Below the pieces are notes generated by a model. It did no database searches. It was not told the origin of the DNA and saw only the letters and a program-made list of their open reading frames with translations. A stretch of DNA of 36,760 nucleotides, taken from contig JAEYYL010000402.1 of assembly GCA_023430825.1 (NCBI GenBank), positions 1 through 36,760 on the forward strand, read 5' to 3'. Position 1 is the first letter of the stretch; each line of letters starts with the position of its first letter. Source of the DNA: Verrucomicrobiota bacterium (GTDB taxonomy: Bacteria; Verrucomicrobiota; Verrucomicrobiia; Opitutales; Opitutaceae). Positions 6,291-14,264 of this stretch are shown piece by piece. Both the position numbers and the translations under genes were made by a program.

Positions 6291-7679
6291 TTACTCGGCG
6301 GCGGCTTCGGATTTCAGCGGGACGAACCAGCCGGTGGTGCTGCGGTCGACGTCGAGATACTGTTTCGCGACGCGCTGGATGTCGGCGGTGGTGACCTTCT
6401 TGGTGGCGTCCTCGATGCCGTAGTAGAGCGTCCAGTCGCCGGCGGCGATCCACTCGTTGAGGTTATCGGCGATGGAGAACGAGCCGTCGCGTTTATACGC
6501 GGTGTCGGCGAGGAATTTGGCGATGGCGGCCTGGAGTTCGGCGTCGGTGACGCCGTCGGTTTTCACGCGTTCGATTTCCTCGAGGGCGATTTTCTCGACC
6601 TGTTCGTGGGTGACGCCGGGGGCGAGGGCGATGAAGGTGAAGGTGAGCGCGGGGTCGCGGTTGGCGAAGGGGAAGACGTAAACGGCGTTGGCGAGATTGC
6701 GGTCGGTGATGGTGCGATAGAGCCGGCTGTTCTTGCCGTCGCCGACGATGGCGGTGAGGAGGTTGAGGGCGGGGAAGTCGGGGTGGGTGGCGGCGGGGAT
6801 CTTGTGGGCGAGGGCGACCCAGCCGAGTTCGCCGGCGCGTTTCACGATGGTGCGACGGGGGCCGGTCTGGTCGGGTTCGACGGTGTAGAGTTCGGGAATC
6901 GGCGCCGGGGAGCGGGGATAGACGCCGTAGTGTTTCTTGACGAGGGCGAGCGCGGCGGCGGGATCGATGTCGCCGATGATCGAGACGGTGGCGTTGTTCG
7001 GCCAGTAGAAGGTGTCGTAGAACTCCTTCAGTTTTTCGATCGGCACGTTTTCGATGTCGCTGCGCCAGCCGATGGTGGGGTGGTGATACGGATGGGCGAC
7101 GAAAGCGGTCTGGAAGATTTCCTTGAAGAGGGCCTGGACGGGGGAGTTTTCGCCGCGCTCGAATTCGTTGCGGACGACGGTCATCTCGGGCTGGCGGTCG
7201 GAGTCGCGAAGCCAGAGGTTGCGCATGCGATCGGCTTCGATGGCGAGATAGCCCTCGAGGTGTTCGTTGCCGATGTTGGCGTAGTAGTTGGTGCGGTCCT
7301 GGCCGGTGGTGGCGTTGTATTGGCCGCCGATGCGTTCGAGGAACTGGTCGACGCTGTTGCCCTTCTCGCGGTTGAACTCGGGTGTGCCCTTGAACATCAG
7401 GTGCTCGAGGAGGTGCGTCGCGCCGGTGGTGCCGGTGACCTCGTTGCGCGAGCCGACGCGGTAGGTGACCATGAAGGTGAGCGTGGGGCTCGAGTGCTCG
7501 GGCATGAGCAGGACGGTGAGGCCGTTGGCGTCGAGGGTGTATTCGGAGATGGCGCCGACGGTTTTGACGAAGGAGAAGCCATCGACCTTGGCCGGGGCTG
7601 CGGCGGCGTCCTCACCGGCGGCGAGCAGCGGGAGCGGGAGGAACGCGAGCAGGAGCAGGGGAAGCGATTTCAATTTCAT
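6291..7679 (-). CDS. M16 family zinc metallopeptidase (catalytic)
   Basis: A 462-residue periplasmic zinc peptidase of the pitrilysin/processing-peptidase family. The ATG at 7679 begins a signal peptide (MKLKSLPLLLLAFLPLPLLA, cleavage near AAG) and is preferred to upstream in-frame codons lacking one. The inverted zinc motif HLLEH is at 89-93 and the third ligand is probably Glu172 in RNEFERGEN, the usual spacing. A second, degenerate M16 half begins near 220, with VSIIGDIDPA as the family's strand before it. It precedes the non-catalytic M16 gene by 19 bp, so the pair is one operon. A 93-bp internal piece (6708-6800) recurs at 4508-4600. Confidence 0.92.
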   Translation of the reverse strand: MKLKSLPLLLLAFLPLPLLAAGEDAAAAPAKVDGFSFVKTVGAISEYTLDANGLTVLLMPEHSSPTLTFMVTYRVGSRNEVTGTTGATHLLEHLMFKGTPEFNREKGNSVDQFLERIGGQYNATTGQDRTNYYANIGNEHLEGYLAIEADRMRNLWLRDSDRQPEMTVVRNEFERGENSPVQALFKEIFQTAFVAHPYHHPTIGWRSDIENVPIEKLKEFYDTFYWPNNATVSIIGDIDPAAALALVKKHYGVYPRSPAPIPELYTVEPDQTGPRRTIVKRAGELGWVALAHKIPAATHPDFPALNLLTAIVGDGKNSRLYRTITDRNLANAVYVFPFANRDPALTFTFIALAPGVTHEQVEKIALEEIERVKTDGVTDAELQAAIAKFLADTAYKRDGSFSIADNLNEWIAAGDWTLYYGIEDATKKVTTADIQRVAKQYLDVDRSTTGWFVPLKSEAAAE

Positions 7680-7797
7680 GCGGAAGAAGTCTGTCGGCCA
7701 AGGTGTGGAAACTCGGCGAAACGCCAAGCCGTTAGCGTTGAACCCGCGCGGGCGCGGCACGAGCGGCGGCGCGGCGGGATGAGCGGTGGGAGGGCGG

Positions 7798-7824
7798 CGG
7801 CTCACCGGGACGGTTCGCCCTACC
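7798..7824 (-). repeat. GTAGGG-led hairpin after the histidine kinase gene
   Basis: On minus it reads GGTAGGGCGAACCGTCCCGG followed by TGAGCCG, an imperfect stem of GGC..ACCG with CGGT..GCC. It starts about 20 bp past the kinase stop codon. Similar GTAGG-led hairpins follow the HAD, rpoD and proB genes. Confidence 0.5.
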
Positions 7825-7845
7825 GTGATGCGTCTTTCGAGAGTT

Positions 7846-10305
7846 CTATGCGCTCGCGGTGGGCTGCGAGCGGCGGTCGTCGGTTTCGAGAACGGCGTGG
7901 AGTGCCTCGATGAGGCGGGCGGTGACGAAAGGTTTCTGGACGAAGCCGGCGAGGCCGCGGCCGGCGAAGCGGTCGGTGGAGTCGGTCTTGTTGTAACCGC
8001 TCATGAGGATGATCGGCAGGTCGGGGTTGAGGCGGTGGATCTCGGCGAATGCTTCCTCGCCGTCCATGACGGGCATGGTGAGGTCGAGAAGGACGGCGCG
8101 AAAGCCGTCGGGATCGTTTTGGACAAAGTCCACGGCTTCGCGACCGTGGACGGCTTGGACGGTGGTGTAGCCGAAGCGGGCGAGGATTTTCACCGCGATG
8201 TCGCGCACGAATTCCTCGTCGTCGACGACGAGGACGCAGCCGCGGCCCTTGGCGGCATCGGGTGGGGTGGAATCGGCGGATGAGCGGGCGGGAGCGAGGC
8301 CGACGGCGGCGGGCAGCAGGAGTCGGAAGGTGGTGCCGCGTCCGGGGGCGGTGTCGACCTTGATGGCGCCGCCGTGGCCGCGGGTGATGCCGAGCACGGC
8401 GGACAGCCCGAGGCCGTGGCCGCTGAATTTCGTGGTAAAGAACGGCTCGAACATCCGGGCAACGACCTCCTCGCTCATGCCGCAGCCGCTGTCGCCGACC
8501 TCGAGGTAAACGTAGGGACCGGGCTGGAGGGAGGGAGCGAGATAGGTTTTCGCGAGGTAGGCCTGGTCGGCGTGCATGAGTCCGGTGCGGACAACGATGC
8601 GGCCGCCGTGCTCGCCGCAGGCGTCGGATGCGTTGATGACGAGGTTCATCGCGATCTGACTGAGCTGCGTGGCGTCGCCTTGGACAGGAGGAAGCTCGTG
8701 GGCGAGGTCGAACTCGAGCGTGCACTTTTTCGAGATCGAGACCTTGAGGAGGTGAGTGGTTTCCTCGACGAGGCGGGTGAAATCGACGAGTTCGGTGGCG
8801 AGCTGGCCGCGGCCGGAATAGGCGAGCATCTGCCGGCAGAGTTCGGCGGCGCGGAGGGCGGCGAGTTCGATCTGGTGGATGGCGTTTTCGGTGGGGCTGT
8901 CGGCCGGCACGTCGAGGCGGGCGAGGGTGGCGTTGCCCAGCATGACGGTGAGGAGGTTGTTGAAATCGTGAGCGATGCCGCCGGCGAGCACGCCGAGGCT
9001 CTCGAGTTTTTGGGCCTGGAGGAGGTTGCGTTCGGAAGCGAGCCGGGCTTTCTCGGCCTCTTTTTGCGGGGTGATGTCGCGGGCGACGGTCGAGATGGTG
9101 CGGGGTTGACGGTTTTCGTCGTAGTGGACGACGAGCAGCTGGGAGACGGGGACTTCGCGGCCGGTGGCGTCGAGGAAAGCGGTTTCGGCCTGCCAGATGC
9201 CGTGGGCGAGGGCGGTGGGGAAGCCTTCGCGGAGGATTTTTTCCGCGGCCCAGGAGGGATGGTAATGGGCGAGGGTGTGGCGGGTGCGATCGGGTGGAGC
9301 GTGTTCGCCGCGGAGGCGTTTGAGGGCAGCGTTGCGATAGAGCACGCGACCTTCGAGGTCGGTGGTGCCGATGAAATCGGGGGTGGCTTCGAGGATGGCG
9401 AGAAGGCGGGATTGTTCGTTTTCGGCGCGGTTGCGACGGGTGACGGTGGCGCCGAGGCCGAGACCGATGGTGGCCACGGCGATCTCGAAGAGGAGCAGGT
9501 CGGTGACGACGATGATGGAGGCGCGGGCGAGCTGCAGCGAGAGCAGGGTGCCCATGATGAGTGCGAACACCGCGATGGTGGCGCCGGGCAGGCCGTGGCG
9601 GAGGCAGATCCACACGAGTGGCACGAAGCACAGGTAATAGGCTTGGTGCGGGTGGAGGTAGCCGACGCCGTGGACGAGCGCGAGGAACGCGACGAGGGTG
9701 AGACCTTGAGCGGCGATCTCGAGCCGCTCGCGGGTGGTCCAGGTGCGGTGTGGCGCCGGTGCGCCACCGGAGAGCGCGGGCGCGAGGTGGACGAGGCAGA
9801 GGGGGACGACGGTGAGGACTCCGGTCAAATCGCCGATCCACCAGCCGAAGGCGATGGCGCCGAACTCGCTGGCGGGGAAGTGGGCGGCGGCGATGACGAG
9901 CGCGGAACCGATGGAGGCCGAAAGGGTGGGAGCGGCGACGTAGGCGGCGACCAATCCGGCGGTCTGGAGTGGGCGGCGGGGTTTCGGCACGGGACCGAAC
10001 CAGTGGTGGACGAGCGCGCCGGCGCCGGCGTAGATGATCGTGATGGACAACGGCAGCGCGAATTGCGTCCAGCTTCCCGGGCTCGCGCTCGACACGAGCG
10101 CGGAGTGGAGGTTGGCGGCGAGCACGATGGGCGCGGCGCGCAGTCCGAGCATCGTGGTCAACGCGAGGGCGAGGCCGACCGGGGGATACCAAAGCGAGAC
10201 GCCGGGGGCGACTTCGAAGACGCGGGCGCTGGCGTCGAAACCCGCGTGCAGGAGAAAATAGACGAGGTAAACGACGGCTGCACGGCGGCCGGTAATTGTA
10301 TCCAT
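7846..10305 (-). CDS. MASE1-PAS hybrid sensor histidine kinase with receiver domain
   Basis: An 819-residue membrane sensor kinase. The ATG at 10305 directly precedes the first membrane helix; earlier in-frame sequence is Arg/Pro-rich and unlike protein. Residues about 10-290 form eight or so helices of the MASE1 sensory domain (LWYPPVGLALAL, FGWWIGDLTGVL). A PAS domain runs about 300-415. HisKA has the H-box AHDFNN with His446, and HATPase_c has MNLVINASDA, GDSGCGM and GHGLGLS. A C-terminal receiver (690-805) has the acidic pair Asp695/696, phosphoacceptor Asp741 and Lys791. The HDFNN type of H-box is typical of hybrid kinases that hand phosphate to their own receiver. No output regulator is adjacent; signal and target are unknown. 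Confidence 0.92.
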   Translation of the reverse strand: MDTITGRRAAVVYLVYFLLHAGFDASARVFEVAPGVSLWYPPVGLALALTTMLGLRAAPIVLAANLHSALVSSASPGSWTQFALPLSITIIYAGAGALVHHWFGPVPKPRRPLQTAGLVAAYVAAPTLSASIGSALVIAAAHFPASEFGAIAFGWWIGDLTGVLTVVPLCLVHLAPALSGGAPAPHRTWTTRERLEIAAQGLTLVAFLALVHGVGYLHPHQAYYLCFVPLVWICLRHGLPGATIAVFALIMGTLLSLQLARASIIVVTDLLLFEIAVATIGLGLGATVTRRNRAENEQSRLLAILEATPDFIGTTDLEGRVLYRNAALKRLRGEHAPPDRTRHTLAHYHPSWAAEKILREGFPTALAHGIWQAETAFLDATGREVPVSQLLVVHYDENRQPRTISTVARDITPQKEAEKARLASERNLLQAQKLESLGVLAGGIAHDFNNLLTVMLGNATLARLDVPADSPTENAIHQIELAALRAAELCRQMLAYSGRGQLATELVDFTRLVEETTHLLKVSISKKCTLEFDLAHELPPVQGDATQLSQIAMNLVINASDACGEHGGRIVVRTGLMHADQAYLAKTYLAPSLQPGPYVYLEVGDSGCGMSEEVVARMFEPFFTTKFSGHGLGLSAVLGITRGHGGAIKVDTAPGRGTTFRLLLPAAVGLAPARSSADSTPPDAAKGRGCVLVVDDEEFVRDIAVKILARFGYTTVQAVHGREAVDFVQNDPDGFRAVLLDLTMPVMDGEEAFAEIHRLNPDLPIILMSGYNKTDSTDRFAGRGLAGFVQKPFVTARLIEALHAVLETDDRRSQPTASA

Positions 10306-10603
10306 GATACGACGGCGATTGCAGTGTCCGGCGCGGAGCAGCGCAAGGGTCAAAGGGCGCTGGCGCAGACGGGTCCGGCGAGCGGCGGGCGGAAAATGAG
10401 GACAGTTCCAGCGGAGCCGTGGCGGGGTGGAGGAGACAAGACTGCTGGCAGGCGATTGTGACGCGCTGCTCGCGCAGCGAGGCACCCCGGGATCGCCGGA
10501 CGGGAGATTTCTGCCGTCTGCTGACCGCTTAACCGGTCTCATGCAGCAGGCGGTGAAGCCCGACGTCCTCGTCGGGAGGACGCCTCGAGTGCATGAGTCT
10601 AAC
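10306..10603. other. Intergenic stretch between recD2 and the histidine kinase
   Basis: No gene is supported in these 298 bp. They hold the kinase's upstream region, with a TTGACC-like hexamer on minus near 10350 but no clear -10, and a hairpin-prone GTCCTCGTCGGGAGGAC at about 10563-10579 near the recD2 end. No known riboswitch or small RNA was recognised. Confidence 0.4.
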
Positions 10604-13000
10604 TTAACCCAACGTGGCGGCGATTTTTTCGCGGAGGTGGGTGATGCGCTGTTTCGATTCGCTGTTGCGCACCGCCATCGCGTAGGCGGCGGGTTCGCCC
10701 ACGAGATAGACTTTTTTCCGTCCGCGCGTGATCGCCGTGTAGATCAGGTTTCGCTGCAGCATCATGAAATGACCTTTCAGCAGCGGGATGACGACGACGG
10801 GATATTCGCTGCCCTGCGACTTGTGGATGCTGATGGCGTAAGCGAGCGCGAGGTCGCCGAGTTCGCCGCGCTCGAACGTGTGGCGGTCGCCGTCGAAATC
10901 GGCGTCGAGCGTCGCCTTGTCGGGATCGACGGCGACGATCGTGCCGATGTCGCCGTTGAAGAGGTTTTTGTCGTAGTTGTTGCGCAGCTGGATGACCTTG
11001 TCGCCGGCGCGGTATTCGCCGGAGGGGCCGCGGAGTGAAGGCGCGGGCGCGCGGGCCGTGGGGAGATAACGCGTTGCGCCGGCGGATGCGGCGCCGGCGG
11101 CGAGTGGATTGAGCGCGGCCTGGAGCTGGGCGTTGAGGTTCGCGACGCCGGCGATGCCCTTGTGCATGGGCGCGAGGATTTGCACGTCCTGCACGGGATT
11201 CACCCACGAGAGTTTTTGCGGGAGGAATTCGGTGCAGAGCTGGATGACCTTGCGCAGGCAGTCGTCGGCATCGAGCGCAGTGACGAACGTGAGGTCGCTC
11301 CACGGCTGGAGTTGGGAAATCTCGGCGACGGCGGGCGGGAGCGTGGCGTCGCCGGCGTTGATCGCGTGCGCGGTGGTGACGATGCCGCTTTGGTCCTGCT
11401 GGCGGTAGATGACGGAGAGGCGGGTGGTGGGGAGGATCGGAGAGACCTGAGGGCTGAGACCTGAGACCTGAGGGCTGAGACCTGAGACCTGAGACTTGAA
11501 ACCTGAAACCTGAGAGTTGAGAGCGGAGAGTTGAGAGCCGGAGGTGATGAGGTCCTTGAGGACGTTGCCGGCGCCGACGCTGGGAAGCTGGTCGGTGTCG
11601 CCGACGAGGAGCAGGTGGGCGCGCGCGGGGACGGCCTGGAGCAGCGCGGAGGCGAGGCGCGTGTCGAGCATCGAGGCTTCGTCGACGACGAGGAAATCGG
11701 TGCCGAGCGGCGAGGATTCGTTGGCGACGAAGCCGCCGCCGGCGGGATCGTATTTGAGCAGGCGGTGAATCGTGGAGGCGAAGCCGCCGGTGGTTTCGGC
11801 GAGGCGCTGCGCGGCGCGGCCGGTGGGCGCGGCGAGATGGACGCGGACTTTCTTGGCGCGGAGGATTTCGACGAGCGCGCGGAGGATCGTGGTTTTGCCG
11901 GTGCCGGGACCGCCGGTGAGAATGGTGAACTTGTGCGTGAGCGCGTGCTTGAGCGCGGTGCGCTGGAGATCGGCGAAGGCGAAGCCCGCTTTTTTCTCGG
12001 CCCACTCGACCGCGGCGTCGGCCTTGATCGGCGGCAGGCCGCTCGCGACGCGCGTGAGACGGGTGACGACTTCGGCGATCTTGCGCTCGGCGCGGTCGTT
12101 GTGGGGGAGCTGGATGACGGCGGAGCCGGGAAGCGGGGCGGCGACGCCGGCGGGCCAGTGGCGGACGAGCTGTTTCGCTTCGACGAGCGCGTCGAGGCGC
12201 GCGGCGATGAACTTCGAATCGGTCTCGAGCTGGTTGGCGGAGTGATCGATGAGTTCGGCTTCGCGAAACGCGGTGTGGCCTTCCTCCTGGAGCGTCTCGA
12301 GCGCGTAGATGATGCCGGCGTCGAGGCGGGGCGCGGCGTCGTTGGCGAAGCCGAGATTGATCGCGATGCGGTCGGCGGTCTTGAAGCCGATGCCGTCGAT
12401 CTCGCGAGCGACGCGGTAGGGTTCGGTGGTGAGAATCTGTTTCGCGGAAGGGCCGAAGTGCTTCGCGATTTTCACGCACTGGCTCGGGGTGACGCCGTAG
12501 GTCTGGAGGAAAATGTAGAGTTCGCGCTCGGTGCGTTTCGAGTCCCAGGCGGCCTTGATGGCGGTGGCGCGTTTTTTGCCGATGCCCTCGACGTCGCGAA
12601 GTTTGCCGGACTCCTCGCTAAGGACGCGAAACGTGTCGGTGCCGAAGGCGTCGACGATCTTGTTGGCGTAAACCTTGCCGATGCCGGGGACGAGTCCGCT
12701 GCCGAGGTATTTGCGGATGCCATACACGCTGGACGGCAGCTCGCTCTTGAAATTGGCGACCTTGAACTGCGCGCCATGTTGGGAGTGGCGGGTCCATTCG
12801 CCGGTGAGGTGGAGCGTCTCGCCGCATTCGACGCCGGGGAGCGGGCCGACGATGGTGACGGGTTCGGCGCGCTCCTTCGCGGCGGCGGCGGCCGGCGAGA
12901 GGTCGGGGCGGAACTCCGCGATGGTGTAGTGATTTTCCTCGTTGAGGAAAATGATCCGCTCGATGACACCGGTGAGGGAGCTGGCTGCTGGCTGAGGCAC
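10604..13000 (-). CDS. recD2: RecD2-type ATP-dependent 5'-3' DNA helicase
   Basis: A 798-residue superfamily 1B helicase of the RecD2/TraA class, which works without RecBC in replication-fork and repair processes. The N-terminal OB-like region and tandem helix-hairpin-helix segments (about 95-215, LVPGIGKVYANKI, DVEGIGKKRATAI, EIDGIGFKTADRI) mark RecD2 rather than RecD. Walker A GGPGTGKTT is at 363-371, Walker B DEAS at 440-443, GDTDQLPSVGAG at 467-478, and the late helicase motifs IHKSQGSEYPVV and YTAITRG are present. Oddly, residues about 488-521 are an extra Ser/Gln/Val-rich stretch (SQVSGFKSQVSGLSPQVSG) where relatives have a short loop; the DNA there is a tandem word repeat that keeps the frame. 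No recB or recC is nearby. Confidence 0.93.
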   Translation of the reverse strand: MPQPAASSLTGVIERIIFLNEENHYTIAEFRPDLSPAAAAAKERAEPVTIVGPLPGVECGETLHLTGEWTRHSQHGAQFKVANFKSELPSSVYGIRKYLGSGLVPGIGKVYANKIVDAFGTDTFRVLSEESGKLRDVEGIGKKRATAIKAAWDSKRTERELYIFLQTYGVTPSQCVKIAKHFGPSAKQILTTEPYRVAREIDGIGFKTADRIAINLGFANDAAPRLDAGIIYALETLQEEGHTAFREAELIDHSANQLETDSKFIAARLDALVEAKQLVRHWPAGVAAPLPGSAVIQLPHNDRAERKIAEVVTRLTRVASGLPPIKADAAVEWAEKKAGFAFADLQRTALKHALTHKFTILTGGPGTGKTTILRALVEILRAKKVRVHLAAPTGRAAQRLAETTGGFASTIHRLLKYDPAGGGFVANESSPLGTDFLVVDEASMLDTRLASALLQAVPARAHLLLVGDTDQLPSVGAGNVLKDLITSGSQLSALNSQVSGFKSQVSGLSPQVSGLSPQVSPILPTTRLSVIYRQQDQSGIVTTAHAINAGDATLPPAVAEISQLQPWSDLTFVTALDADDCLRKVIQLCTEFLPQKLSWVNPVQDVQILAPMHKGIAGVANLNAQLQAALNPLAAGAASAGATRYLPTARAPAPSLRGPSGEYRAGDKVIQLRNNYDKNLFNGDIGTIVAVDPDKATLDADFDGDRHTFERGELGDLALAYAISIHKSQGSEYPVVVIPLLKGHFMMLQRNLIYTAITRGRKKVYLVGEPAAYAMAVRNSESKQRITHLREKIAATLG
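11438..11539. repeat. In-frame CTGAGACCTGAG word repeat inside recD2
   Basis: The plus strand is a tandem array of GACCTGAG, GGGCTGAG, ACCTGAAACCTGAGAG and GTTGAGAGCGG. On minus it encodes the SQVSG-type insert of the helicase. Related words occur in the mreC-mreD gap (21272-21320). Confidence 0.75.
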
Positions 13001-13070
13001 GAGAGTCAGAGCTAGGGTAGCCGGGCGCGCGTGAACCTTGCTCCGGCATTCTTATCCGGAAAAAAGACGG

Positions 13071-13238
13071 TCATGGCTCCAGATCGCGCGGCACATCGAC
13101 GCCGGGCGGTGGCGGGATGTCGGGAAAATCCGGGCATGACCCGCTGATGTTTCGCAGCGTTTTGCGCAGCTTCGCCAGATCGCGTTGATCCATCGCCTGC
13201 GAGCCACCGGTGATGAAAAGCTTCGCGGTCTTGGTCAT
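13071..13238 (-). CDS. Small VapB-like protein, probably degenerate antitoxin
   Basis: A 55-codon frame with good third-position GC, running from ATG at 13236-13238 to TGA at 13071-13073. The start MTKTAKLFITGGSQA resembles the beginning of VapB antitoxins of the AbrB-like fold (typically MKTAKLFMNGRSQAVRLPKE). The signature then breaks off: where VapB has RLPKEFRF this has MDQRDLAKLRKTLRN, followed by a Pro-rich tail (FPDIPPPPGVDVPRDLEP). No vapC toxin lies beside it. It may be a remnant of a toxin-antitoxin pair or a small protein that borrowed the N-terminus. The Shine-Dalgarno is weak, so expression is unproven. Confidence 0.45.
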   Translation of the reverse strand: MTKTAKLFITGGSQAMDQRDLAKLRKTLRNISGSCPDFPDIPPPPGVDVPRDLEP

Positions 13239-13316
13239 GTCGCTACCGTGTAACTACGGCAGGCAGCGTCAAGGGTGGGGCGGGCGAGACGAGAAGCGGT
13301 GTCACACGTCCGCATG

Positions 13317-13423
13317 ATTTTTCTGACCCCATCTTTCTGCCAATTGTCTTTGTCCGTAACCCCGATTCGCATTTCTGACGGAAGGACTGGACCCGGATGA
13401 CAGAAAGATGGGGGCAGAAAAAT
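13317..13423. repeat. MITE-like inverted repeat with 25-bp ends
   Basis: The 25 bases at 13317-13341 (core TCTGACCCCATCTTTCTG) match the reverse complement of 13399-13423 (core GACAGAAAGATGGGGGCAG) at 23 of 25 positions. The 57-bp interior has no gene. From memory, GACAGAAAGATGGGGACAG words are common in verrucomicrobial and planctomycete genomes. The element sits between the VapB-like gene and the HAD gene. Confidence 0.65.
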
Positions 13424-13474
13424 GGAGGAGTAGCGGCGCGACCTGCTCTGAATGAGGTCGGGGGTGACAACTTC

Positions 13475-13500
13475 GGACGCCTCGGAGAGGCGTCCCTACC
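13475..13500 (-). repeat. GTAGGG-led hairpin at the HAD gene stop codon
   Basis: A perfect 9-bp stem, GGACGCCTC (13475-13483) and GAGGCGTCC (13487-13495), loop GGA, abuts the HAD stop. The TAG stop (13498-13496) is part of the leader word GGTAGGG on minus. It could end or protect the transcript; there is no U-tract. Confidence 0.6.
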
Positions 13501-14146
13501 TTTCTTGGAAGAGAGCGCGGTGGAGAGCGGGAAGGTCGGGGAAAATTTTGGCGGCGCCGGCGGCGCGGAGTTCGGCTTCGTCGTGCGTGCCGGTCGTGAC
13601 GCACCAGGCGGGGAAGCCGGCGGTCTGGCCGGTTTGCACGTCCCATGGCGAATCGCCGACGAGGAGCGTGCCTTCGGCGGTGACGCCGAGCGCGGAGAGC
13701 GCGTGCTGCGTGAACTCGATTTTCGGTTTCAGCCACGGCGTGTCGGTCGCGCCGAAGTTGCCGCTGAGGAGCGGCGTGATCCCGAGATGATCGCAGACCA
13801 GGCGCGAGGACGGGCCGTGCTTGTTGGTCAAGACGGCGAGTTTCGCGCCGCGGGCGTGAAGCGCCTCGAGCAGTTCGCGTGCGCCGGGGAAGAGGGCGAC
13901 GTCGTCGAGCATGGTGGCGTTCCAATACGGGCGGTAGATCGCGAGGGCTTCGGCGGTGCGCTCCTGGCCGACGAGGCGGCTGACGGCGAGTTCCAAGCCG
14001 CCGCCGACGGCGGCGTGCACCTGCTCGAGCGACGGCGTCGGGAGACCGAGCTGGCGCATCGTGTGCGAGTGGGCGCGATGGATGGCGGCGAAGTGATCGA
14101 CGAGGGTGCCGTCGAGATCGAAGAGAAAGGTGGAGAACGGAAGCAT
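13496..14146 (-). CDS. HAD-superfamily phosphatase, phosphoglycolate-phosphatase-like
   Basis: A 216-residue cytoplasmic hydrolase of the haloacid dehalogenase superfamily, subfamily I with a helical cap. The ATG at 14146 starts MLPFSTFLFDLDGTLVDHF, placing nucleophile Asp10 and acid/base Asp12 normally; upstream in-frame codons fall in a dispersed repeat. Motif II is LAVLTNKHG, the motif III Lys lies in LKPKIEF and motif IV is LLVGDSPWDVQTG. This pattern fits Gph/PpaX-type phosphatases acting on small phosphoesters such as phosphoglycolate; the exact substrate cannot be told. It is transcribed away from the Mla operon and ends in a hairpin repeat. Confidence 0.88.
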   Translation of the reverse strand: MLPFSTFLFDLDGTLVDHFAAIHRAHSHTMRQLGLPTPSLEQVHAAVGGGLELAVSRLVGQERTAEALAIYRPYWNATMLDDVALFPGARELLEALHARGAKLAVLTNKHGPSSRLVCDHLGITPLLSGNFGATDTPWLKPKIEFTQHALSALGVTAEGTLLVGDSPWDVQTGQTAGFPAWCVTTGTHDEAELRAAGAAKIFPDLPALHRALFQER

Positions 14147-14169
14147 CGAGGCGGTGGCGTTTCGAGAAA

Positions 14170-14195
14170 AGCGCGGCGAGGGCGCCGCGGCTCCA
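14170..14195. repeat. Second copy of the GCGCGGCGAGGGCGCCGCG dispersed repeat
   Basis: 26 bases identical at 25 positions to 2925-2950, with the near-perfect hairpin GCGCGGCG, loop AGGG, CGCCGCG. It lies just upstream of the HAD start in the divergent gap with mlaE. Confidence 0.6.
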
Positions 14196-14264
14196 GGTTC
14201 GAGCGGCAAATCTGGGGTGGAGATTTGATTTGGCGGCGCGGTGTGTCACGAGTGAAGTTAAACC

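Noticed and set aside
8374..10461. Very long plus-strand frame opposite the histidine kinase
   Set aside because: It is a shadow frame created by high GC content; the minus strand has clear MASE1, kinase and receiver motifs. The same applies to other long antisense frames, such as 13397-14677 and 18840-20837.
14170..14210. tRNA-like T-loop word (GGTTCGA) near 14195
   Set aside because: No acceptor, D or anticodon stems surround it; it is the edge of the dispersed GC hairpin repeat.
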